NCBI GenBank assembly: GCA_002197995.1
Contig: NGZR01000002.1
Span: 7,626,001-7,690,000, forward strand
Length of the DNA: 64,000 nt
Source: Gaeumannomyces sp. JS-464
Taxonomy: Eukaryota > Ascomycota > Sordariomycetes > Magnaporthales > Magnaporthaceae
Direction: 5' to 3'
Shown: piece after piece, positions 56,818 through 64,000 of the stretch
Position numbering within the stretch: the first letter of the stretch is position 1
Layout of the letters: every line of letters begins with the position of its first letter
Position numbers and translations under genes: made by a program
Notes under the pieces: generated by a model
Seen by the model: only the letters and a program-made list of their open reading frames with translations
Databases searched by the model: none
What the model was told of the DNA's origin: nothing

Positions 56818-57506
56818 TTAATGGCCCTTGATGACGGTCATGGAGTCGAGGGCGGCCTTCTCCTTGGCCTCGGCCTCGATGGCCTTGATCAAGGGCAGGA
56901 TGTAGGGCACGTCCTCCTCGGGCTTGGTCCACTGGCTCTTGGGCAGCAGCGTGTGCGACAGGCTGAGCTGGGCGGCGCGGCGGAGCCTGTAGACGCGGTC
57001 GTAGTTCTCCTTGGGCGACAGGCGCTTGAGTGCCAGCTGCACCGTCTCGTTGTCCTCCGAGATCAGGTCATCGGCCCTGGGTTTGTGTAGGTTAGTTTTG
57101 CGCGTTCCTTGCTCCTGTCACGTCTTCTTCTTTTCTCTTTTTTTCTTCTTCTTTTTTTCCTGCTCGATCTCTGCCTTCCTTCTGTCCCTCTTGCGATGAA
57201 TTTTCTGGTTCCCATCCTCAGTCGGGTCTCCTTGCTGGTACCCAAACACGAATGGCCAACGGTGGTTGAAGCCCAACGAGACAACATGATTTTTCCGCGA
57301 CGAGCTGAGCGTGCCGCAGGGGCGGCCATGCGTGGGAGCATCGGTGGTGGTTGGAAACGAGGCCAAGATTGTAAGGTGAAAAAAACCTACCTTAGACCCA
57401 TCTGGCGGTAGCCGGCGGCGTTGGCGTACCAATTGGCCACGGGCATCAGCATCTTGGTGAGCCATGGCCGCTTGAGGACGAAAGGAGCGAGACTGGGAGC
57501 CGACAT
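56818..57506 (-). CDS. QCR7: Ubiquinol-cytochrome c reductase subunit 7
   Basis: This is the 14-kDa subunit of respiratory complex III, on the matrix side of the mitochondrial inner membrane, needed for assembly of cytochrome b. Exons are 57506-57391 and 57076-56818. It starts MSAPSLAPFVLKRPWLTKMLMP, then NAAGYRQMGLRADDLISED (spanning the splice) and RRAAQLSLSHTLLPKSQWTKPEEDVPYILPLI, all family signatures. Total 124 residues. Intron 1 (57077-57390) is 314 nt, longer than most in this window and very A/G-rich on the coding strand. No frame errors. It is divergent from the NAD carrier gene, also mitochondrial. Confidence 0.95.
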
Positions 57507-58945
57507 TGTGGGTAGTTTGTGCGCGCGGCGAGCGTTTGGCGTCGGGAGGGGTTGCGTGTTTGTTCGGTTTTGGTGACGGCTTCGTCGTCGGCGAGGTGGC
57601 GTGCAAAAGGAGAGACTGTGGATGGAGCTTCCCGGGTGGCTCAGGCAAGTGGGTGGCAGCCTTTCGGGCGGGTGGATCTGCTGATAGAGGTCGGGATCCC
57701 TCAAATTCCCGCGGCCAATTCGGTCGAATCAGGTCAGTGCAGTTTCGAAGCTTTCCCTGAGCCGCCTGGGTGGGCGGGGTCACGTGAATTGAGCTGGGAT
57801 CAGAAGCACCTGAGGCAGCAAGAGGCGGCTGGCAGTCTAGAGTTGAGCACATGGCAGGCACGAGATGGCTTGCATCAAGACAAGGCAAACAACCACACAT
57901 TGTAATTCCGATACCAGATCAATCCGAAAAATTCATCAACATGGCTCGCTGGACTGCATCTTGTATAATTAGGTAGACTCGATAGGGATGCATATCCATT
58001 CGGTGATTCCTGATCGGCGGCCGCGAGGAGCAACCCAGGGCAGACCTTTTCAAAAACGTTTTCTGCAGGGCAATGCGGCGTCGTGCAGGATGGGCAAATT
58101 TCTGCTTCATGTTTCTTCCTCGTGCGTCATACTGGCAAATCCAGACATTGGGGGGGAGATGATTGCTGGATTGGGCAAGTGATCCCTCGAGCTGACGGGG
58201 GTCAGGAGTCCAGACAAGCGTTGCGCCGGGAATGGTCGGACATGGCCCTGACGTAAAAGCGCCATTCTCCATTGTCCAGCGAGGGATAATAAAAAATAAA
58301 AAAAAAATAAAAAAGGGACTTCGAGAGGCGGCCCAGAAAAAAAAAAAAAAAAAAAAAAACGAAAAAAGAAAGATCAAGGTCGCATTTTCGGCTTATCGCT
58401 GATTCAAACCGGACGGCAGTCGGACGAGCTGCGAAACAAGACATCGAACGTTTTTCGAATTCTTGGTCCGTTATCCCACCCGCCCGGAAGTCAATGGCCA
58501 GCCAGTGATCCCAGCTGCGGGCAGAGCCAGAGCCTTGGTCGCGGCTGCTGCGTGGGAGCTTTCCCCGCACACTGACCAACCCGAGCGGGAACGCACGACA
58601 ACCTACCTAACAGCCTACCAGCCTGCCAGCAGGCCAGCAGGCCAGCCTACCAGCGGAGGAGCCGTCCATCTCGTCATTACTCGCAGGCCTGTCCTCCTCA
58701 GTCGCCATTTTATCCCCAGCCGCCGCCTCTCGGGTCTCTTTCGTCACAATTTTCGATCGTCAAGAGTCGCACACGCAAAAAAACCCAACCCGCAGTCCCA
58801 GTAAGACGCCATTGCGTCAGCAGCCCGGATACGCCGGCCCCTTCTCCTCTCTCCTGGTCGGAGCCCTTCCCCCCTCTCGCCCTGCCGATAGAGCGACAGC
58901 CGCGAACCAGCTTCGTCCGGCGGGCAGCCAAGAGGAGGAGGTGGC
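57507..58945. promoter_or_regulatory. Divergent upstream region QCR7 / NAD carrier, with poly(A) tract
   Basis: This 1.4 kb separates two outward-facing genes for mitochondrial proteins. It includes an uninterrupted A23 run (58337-58359) preceded by A-rich sequence at 58286-58315. A short CAGCAGGCC tandem lies at about 58628-58650. No coding frame is convincing. Confidence 0.5.
58337..58359. repeat. Poly(A) tract
   Basis: A run of 23 adenines, flanked by further A-rich stretches. Tracts like this are nucleosome-excluding promoter elements in fungi. A retroposed tail is less likely, since I see no gene fragment before it. Confidence 0.7.
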
Positions 58946-60411
58946 ATGTCGCACAACCAACCCCGGCTTCCTCCCCGAGGGAGCCACGACCCGGCCGCCG
59001 TTGCCCAAAGCTATGAGCCGTCGCGACCGTCATCCTCCTCCCCCGACTACGAGCCACCAATCCCCGTCCCCTCCTCGTCTGCCCCGCTGTCCCTGGAGTA
59101 CGTGCGCACCGAGACCGACGTTGTCGCCGCAGCAGCAGCATCGACCGCTGCACCCCGCGGCGACGCCATGACAGGCCCCCGCCCTGGCCCCGTCGCCGCC
59201 GCCGACACCACCCCCATCACGGCGCTCGAGAGGTGGGCTGCGCAGGCGACGTCGTCGCAGTTCAACGCCTTCGCCGGCGCCGTCGGCGGCTTCACCTCGG
59301 GTGTCGTCGTCTGCCCCCTCGACGTCATAAAGACCAAGCTGCAAGCCCAGGGCGGTTTCGCGGCCGTGCAGAAGGGCCGCCACGTCGGCCACCACCGCGT
59401 CTACCGCGGCCTCGTCGGCACCGGCAGGACCATATGGCGCGAGGAGGGCATCCGCGGCATGTACAGGGGTCTCGGCCCCATAATACTAGGCTACCTGCCC
59501 ACCTGGGCCGTCTGGTTTACCGTCTACAACAAGAGCAAGGAGTACATGTCACAACGCTCCAGTACGTTTTGCCTCACACTGTTCTCTCGAGTTTTGGCTG
59601 TCCTGGAAGGCTGTTGGCTAACGAGAGCGCCATTGCAGAAAACACATTCGTCGTCAACTTCTGGTCCTCCATCGTGGCCGGGGCCAGCAGCATCGTGACG
59701 AACCCAATATGGGTTATCAAGACCCGGCTCATGTCTCAGACGGCGCACCACATCCGGACGAGCTACTCCCAGTTCCCAAAGGGCGCCAACACGCCGACAT
59801 CGCGGCCGACGCTGCACTCGCCGTGGCACTACAAGTCGACACTGGACGCCGCCCGTAAGATGTACACGACCGAAGGTATCGCTTCTTTCTACTCAGGCCT
59901 GACCCCGGCCCTGCTGGGACTCACGCACGTAGCCGTGCAGTTCCCAGCCTACGAGTACCTCAAGACCCAGTTCACAGGCCGTGGCATGGGCGACGGCGGC
60001 GGGCATGGCGCGGCCCATGAGTGGCTCGGCGTGCTGTCGGCCACAATCCTGTCCAAGGTGATGGCAAGCAGCGCCACTTACCCGCACGAGGTCATCAGGA
60101 CGCGGCTACAGACCCAGCAGCGACCAGTCGTGGGCATGGGACGCAACGGCTCATCGGCGGCGGGCGCGGCGGAGCAGGAGAAGATGCTACCCAGGTACAG
60201 GGGCATCGCCAGGACCTTCCGCACCATCCTAGTCGAAGAGGGCTGGAGGGCCTTCTACGCTGGCATGGGAACCAACCTGATGCGGGCGGTGCCTGCGGCG
60301 ACGGTGACGATGCTTACGTACGAGACGGTCATGCGCAAGCTGAACGAGGCCAAGCGCGAGGGCGAGAGGAAGCTCTCGGCCGCACACGATGCCGAGGGCC
60401 TCTCGCTGTGA
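58946..60411 (+). CDS. Mitochondrial carrier, NAD+ transporter-like (Ndt1/Yia6)
   Basis: This is a six-helix solute carrier of the inner mitochondrial membrane; pattern resembles the yeast NAD+ carriers. Exons are 58946-59561 and 59639-60411 (intron 59562-59638, 77 nt). The three carrier signatures are visible: PLDVIKTKLQ (first repeat), PIWVIKTRLM (second) and PHEVIRTRLQ (third). LGYLPTWAVWFTVYNKSKEY is characteristic of the NAD/pyrimidine subgroup. The N-terminal 95 residues are a Ser/Pro/Ala-rich extension outside the carrier fold. Total 462 residues, phases close without error. Other nucleotide carriers of the same clade cannot be excluded. Confidence 0.87.
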
Positions 60412-61259
60412 TTGCAAAGAAACAAATCCGCTCGCTGGGCTATATCTTCCCCAAAGTCGACGCGTTCGACAGCTTCAAGCGGCCAGGTCAGGCCGTTCCA
60501 CCCGGTGAAACTCCGGGACTTTACTGAGCCCTTTCATGTGATGATCCACCCATAACTAGCATCTCTTGCTCTGCGGTGGAGAATATCCTCCGAGGACTCG
60601 GGCGAGTTGGGTGACCAGGTACGGAAAGGGCGCCCTTCTTCGTGAAGGGAGAGAGGGCTCATACGTCATGGTGATGCGTGGTCGTCATATCCATGACATA
60701 CAGACCTTTATTTTTTTATGGCGTTGCTCTATGTTTTTGGAGACAGCAACGGTGTTTTTCGGCAGGGAGTTTTACGCGGAAACGTGCGTGCGATGGACGG
60801 ACAGAGCAAGCAGGCGATACCCCGATAACTCTTCAAACAGCACTTTACTTGGCTTCAGTGTAGGTATAGACATGCGGCGTTTCCTTTTTCTTTCTACTGG
60901 CAGGGCCAAAGGGACCAGGACGGATGACTGGAAGAAGCCCAAGGCTCGATTTTCCTATTTGTTCACCCCGCCGCATCCGGAAGCATCATTTCAGAGATAC
61001 TTGGTTGTTGTTTTTATGCCTCCCTTTTATTCCAAAATAAAGTCCACTGCATGATGATTTGGACCACCTTTATTCGTCCCGGCTGTTGCACGCAATCTAC
61101 TGAAGCGACGAGCCGCATCTTGTGCTTTCATGACTGGTGGGTATGAAGATTGAGAGAAGATTGGGGCATCCCTGAAGCAACAATACGAAAACCGCCCACC
61201 CGAGCAGGATCAGATGTTATAAGATCCCCCGAGTCATTGGAAACTTTCAGGAACATCAA
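60412..61259. other. Intergenic, NAD carrier 3' flank to tRNA
   Basis: No gene is supportable between the NAD carrier stop and the tRNA. The left part should be the carrier 3' UTR. Confidence 0.5.
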
Positions 61260-61341
61260 AGGCCTTTGGCGCAAAGGTAGCGCGTCCGCCTCCTATTCGA
61301 TAGCGAGCGGAAGGCTGTGGGTTCGAGTCCCATGAGGCCTG
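61260..61341 (+). tRNA. tRNA-Arg (anticodon CCT) with a 10-nt intron
   Basis: The cloverleaf is complete: acceptor AGGCCTT (61260-61266) with GAGGCCT (61334-61340), D-stem GCGC/GCGC (61269-61272, 61280-61283), anticodon stem TCCGC/GCGGA (61285-61289, 61307-61311), and T-stem GTGGG/CCCAT around loop TTCGAGT (61322-61328). The anticodon CCT is 61292-61294. A 10-nt intron (61296-61305) sits right after position 37, the canonical place. Box A (TGGCGCAAAGG) and box B (GGTTCGAGTCC) match the RNA polymerase III consensus. A T4 run follows, then a longer T run near 61364-61370, as terminators. The first base pair is A-T instead of the common G-C. Confidence 0.9.
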
Positions 61342-61565
61342 TTCCTTTTGCTTTGGGGGCGCTTTTTTCTTCCTCTCTTCCTTTGCTCAATAATAATATC
61401 TATCCTTTTTGCCTCCCGCTTCTCTTGAATTCTTGTTGCATTGGGTACAATTGGGCAGATCCCACGGGGCCTATGATAGGACTGATGGACTGCAACCGCA
61501 TTACAGGAAAATAACCTAGACGCAACCTCCCCAAAGCCAGTGTTTCCCATCTTCCATTCCTCGCT

Positions 61566-61996
61566 TCACCTCTCCTCTCCTCGTCTGGGAGGCTCCTCGG
61601 GAGGGTGCCGCTGCTGCTGCTGCTGATTCCTGCGGTATGCGTCGCGTTCCATTTGCTATACGGGTGCAAAGTTGATTCGAGAAATGGTCGGCGCCTTTTA
61701 GTTTTCTGCAACACACAGTTCAGGAGGACTACCTGGGGAGGAGGACCCTCTCTCAACGCCAACCAACAAACAGACCTACGTCGCGCACAGAAAAAAAAAC
61801 TTACAGCATTCAACCTGGCCTCACGGATAGACGAGCGGGTGTATCTGGGGATATCGAGTTGAGTGTCAGTTTTTTTTTTTTTTTTTTTCTCCCTATGTGG
61901 AGGACGTCATTGTTTCTTTGCAAAAGGGAGGCGGATGCCGAAATAGACGTACGTGAAGAGGATGCAGGCCATGGTGAAGGCCGCCATCGGAGCCAT
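61566..61996 (-). CDS. Probable small three-exon gene, 57 residues, one hydrophobic segment
   Basis: I infer exons 61996-61953, 61844-61805 and 61655-61566. Introns 61952-61845 (GTACGT...CAG) and 61804-61656 (GTAAGT...TAG) fall in phases 2 and 0. The product starts MAPMAAFTMACILFTYTRSS and continues IREARLNAQMERDAYRRNQ, then a Gln/Pro/Arg tail. One short transmembrane-like helix followed by a basic helix resembles small conserved fungal proteins I recall only loosely, so the third exon and family are tentative. Function is unknown. A mitochondrial or ER single-pass protein would fit. The first intron contains a T19 run (+ strand 61870-61888). Confidence 0.5.
61870..61888. repeat. Poly(T) tract inside the predicted intron
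   Basis: Nineteen consecutive T on the + strand (A on the coding strand of the predicted small gene). Length polymorphism and sequencing error are likely here. Confidence 0.65.
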
Positions 61997-63002
61997 GATT
62001 GTCTAGGCATGCGCCCGACGTCCCGGAAGCGTCAGCGCCCCATTGCAGGTCGCAGTGGATCAGGGGAGGGAGGGGGTGCAACGTTGCTTCCCGTAGATCG
62101 ACTATTGGGCCCTACCCTTGGGTTGATGTTTGCCATGGCTTTTCTGGTTCTCGCCTTGTCCGGGGGCTGCTGAGGACGGTGTGTTGGTGGTCTTGGCGAC
62201 GGTGCGGTTACGGGTCCGCAACGAAAATCGGTCGTGGTTGTCCTGGAACGGCGGTGGACAAGCTGGGACGACGGGTCGCAAGTCGCGGTTATGGACGCTT
62301 TAGGGCTCCACGCTCGGCTGGTTTCGATGTGACTTTTTTTTTTTCTTTTCTCTGTTCTTTCGGATGCTGTCGGGGATTCGAGGAAAGGGGGTTCGGTCGA
62401 AATGGAGGGTTCGTCGAAAGATTTCATCGTATGATGAGCATCAAGATCAGAAGAAACCCGCCGCGCCATAGACGAGCAAGGGTCCTGCAACCATGCTGTG
62501 GCGGGCCGATTTAGACGCAAGCCCCCACGCTGTGCAACTACCGCCCGGCACTCGATTTAGGTGCACAGCCTCTAAAGGTTTGGTCGATTTCGAGAATCCA
62601 TCCCACAATCAATGCAGGTTGAAGATGGAATATGAAGTTGGGACCTAGTTGCAGCATCAATTTCGTGTAGCATTACCCTCATGTCGTAAGATAACAACAG
62701 CATCCCGACCCTGTAAGCTCTTGAACGATGGAAAGAAACCCGTGTAAACATTAAAATACGAAATCTGTCTGGCATAAAGAGTAGAAAGTGGAAATCTCGC
62801 ACTATCCATCCGCATTCAAAAAGCCCTTCGGGACAAGATCAAAAAGCCAGGCGAAGACTATTGAAAGGAAACAAAAATAGCTCTTCAGTCTGGATATAAG
62901 CCAAGATGCAAGAAGCCAAACCAAAGAACAAAACATGAAAAGTGACAAAACACAAAAAGCAGTTCGTGGTCATAAAGTCGTCAGATGATCCGAGTTTCGT
63001 CG
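61997..63002. other. Upstream region of the small gene and 3' flank of the right-edge gene
   Basis: This is 1 kb without a supported gene. A minus-strand frame of 162 codons (62032-62520) is rich in Ser/Pro/Arg but has no recognisable feature. A T run at 62335-62345 is notable only as low complexity. Confidence 0.4.
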
Positions 63003-64000
63003 TCAGTCCCGCTCCCGCTCCCGCTCCCTCCTCCGCCTCTCGCGCTTGTGCCTGCCGTGCTCGTGTCCACGTCCAACCTCGCTGTCCACCTCCCTGTAAT
63101 CGCCGCCGCCGTACACGATCTCCTCCTCCTCGTCGTCACCCACCGGCTGAGTCCACGCCTTGTCCCCGTGCCTGTCTCCATGTTTGTCCTTGTCTCTGTG
63201 CCGGTCCCTGTCGCGGTCGCGGTCGCGTTCACGATCCCGCCGCCTCTCCCCGCCACCGTCCGACGGCCCCGCAGCATCCCGGCCGTCATCGTGGAGTCTC
63301 TTGTCGGTGCTGCCTAGCGTGGCGCCGAGCAGGCCGCCTAGCATGCCGAGCCAACCGCCTTTGCCCTCGAGCAGGCCCTGTATCTGGCGCGCCGTTCTCT
63401 CGACCGCCTCACCGTCCGACCCAGCCACGCCCCACTGGCCGTGCATCTGCCAGCCGCCGGGCCGCTGGCTTCTGTACTCGAAGTCTCCCCGTCTCGATGT
63501 CGGGCGTGACGGCTGGTCAAGCGGCCGTCCGTGCGAGTCGAACCGGTCCGGTAGCGACTCGATCACCACCTCCTCCTCGTCGTCCGAGGCCGACAGGTTG
63601 GGCGGGTGCCGCCGCCGTGAGGTGAGTGCGTGATCGGACGCGTCCGACCCGGACCGCCGCCGGTGGCGTGGGGACTCTGGTGGAGCATTTGACGAAGAGG
63701 ATGCCTTGTCTTCAGAGTAGTGCGGGAAGGCAGAGTGCGGAACAAGCTGCTGGTTGTCGGCAGGGTCCCGCGCAGGGCCTACAGGGTCTATCTTTTGGTC
63801 GTCCGGTTTGGCGCCTGACTCCTCGTGGTGTCGCCTCAGCGTCTGAGAAGACTTGGGGCTGAGCGGGATGAAGATGACCGATTTTGTAGCCTCGGTCATC
63901 AGTTGCGGAGGATCCTTGGTCGACGGGCTCTGGGTATCAGAGGTAAAGGACGATATGGAAGATGCTCGGGATTTGGGCCGCGAAGATGAGCGGTGGCGGC
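63003..64000 (-). CDS. Arg/Asp-repeat protein with glycine-rich segment, N-terminus outside window
   Basis: The frame is open from the right edge to a TGA at 63003-63005, so the 5' end is probably missing. The ATG at 63899 (MTEATKSVIFIPLSPKSS) is internal to a longer open frame that continues Ser/Arg-rich to base 64000. The chain is mostly polar and disordered, with PPESPRHRRRSGSDASDH and an acidic ASDDEEEVVIES motif. Then ARQIQGLLEGKGGWLGMLGGLLGATLGS is a compact hydrophobic, Gly-spaced segment, followed by an RDRDRDRDRH repeat and a basic tail (RRRRERERERD). I do not recognise the family. The RD/RE repeats resemble nuclear RNA-processing proteins; that is inference. Confidence 0.6.
   Translation of the reverse strand, partial: RHRSSSRPKSRASSISSFTSDTQSPSTKDPPQLMTEATKSVIFIPLSPKSSQTLRRHHEESGAKPDDQKIDPVGPARDPADNQQLVPHSAFPHYSEDKASSSSNAPPESPRHRRRSGSDASDHALTSRRRHPPNLSASDDEEEVVIESLPDRFDSHGRPLDQPSRPTSRRGDFEYRSQRPGGWQMHGQWGVAGSDGEAVERTARQIQGLLEGKGGWLGMLGGLLGATLGSTDKRLHDDGRDAAGPSDGGGERRRDRERDRDRDRDRHRDKDKHGDRHGDKAWTQPVGDDEEEEIVYGGGDYREVDSEVGRGHEHGRHKRERRRRERERERD

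Noticed and set aside
58286..58359. Poly(A) as the tail of a retroposed gene or LINE
   Set aside because: No truncated gene or reverse-transcriptase fragment precedes it and no flanking duplication is visible.
62032..62520. 162-codon minus-strand frame upstream of the small gene
   Set aside because: Low-complexity Ser/Pro/Arg, no conserved segment, probably leader or spacer sequence.
1..64000. A secondary-metabolite or other functional gene cluster
   Set aside because: The CoA ligase, methyltransferase, desaturase and reductase are spread among unrelated housekeeping genes, with no synthase, transporter or cluster regulator.
1..64000. Pseudogenisation of the eleven frame-broken genes
   Set aside because: The breaks are single bases in homopolymers, with splice sites, starts, stops and motifs otherwise intact, and they hit essential genes.

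Overview
The window is nuclear DNA of a filamentous ascomycete. Intron-rich, GC-rich coding genes carry short GT-AG introns (mostly 57-180 nt) with CTAAC/CTGAC-type branch sites and alternate with long gene-poor spacers (0.5-5.8 kb). The gene families fit Sordariomycetes: a MAS1/Egh16-type secreted protein, a CIA84 complex I assembly factor, Ecm33, an Anp1/Mnn9/Van1 mannosyltransferase and a CnjB-like zinc-knuckle protein. The MAS1-like gene makes Magnaporthales a reasonable guess, not a demonstrated one. I see no operon, plasmid, phage, CRISPR array or intact transposon.

Layout, left to right: a partial OB-fold protein (1-376); a peroxisomal 4-coumarate-CoA-ligase-like enzyme (951-2807, -); a 4.4 kb spacer; a MAS1/Egh16-like secreted protein (7196-8122, +); IMP3 (9175-9798, -); mitochondrial ribosomal protein S18 (10227-11275, +); CIA84 (11468-14057, -); a small UPF0390/DUF2462 protein (14610-14876, +); a METTL7-like methyltransferase (16120-17211, +); an 11-zinc-knuckle protein (17745-19763, -); an aldo/keto reductase (23749-24996, +); a sphingolipid delta-4 desaturase (25941-27268, +); a VAP/Scs2 protein (28216-29600, -); a UBA-zinc finger-UBX protein (30970-32180, +); ribosomal stalk protein P1 (32806-33556, -); a DUF2408-type protein (35199-37054, +); a YCII-domain protein (37619-38301, -); an SPF45-like G-patch splicing factor (39071-41204, +); Ecm33 (42488-43841, -); a 5.8 kb gap; a Mag1-type 3-methyladenine DNA glycosylase (49642-51077, -); an Anp1-type mannosyltransferase (53836-55443, +); QCR7 (56818-57506, -); a mitochondrial NAD+ carrier-like protein (58946-60411, +); an intron-containing tRNA-Arg(CCT) (61260-61341, +); a probable 57-residue three-exon gene (61566-61996, -); and a partial Arg/Asp-repeat protein at the right edge (63003-64000, -).

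The genes are ordinary housekeeping and membrane or wall functions and do not form one pathway. Many lie as divergent pairs on one shared upstream region: IMP3/mtS18, CIA84/DUF2462, VAP/UBX, P1/DUF2408, YCII/SPF45, Mag1/Anp1 and QCR7/NAD carrier. Mitochondrial functions recur (mtS18, CIA84, QCR7, the NAD carrier, possibly a Mag1 isoform).

The most important property for a reader is sequence quality. Eleven otherwise well-conserved genes carry about 17 single-base frame breaks, roughly twelve -1 and five +1, mostly in short homopolymers. In every case adding or removing one base restores a family-typical length that closes exactly on the exon phases. Because essential genes such as P1 are hit twice, I read these as assembly or consensus errors, not pseudogenes. 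Coordinates below are given on the sequence as supplied.
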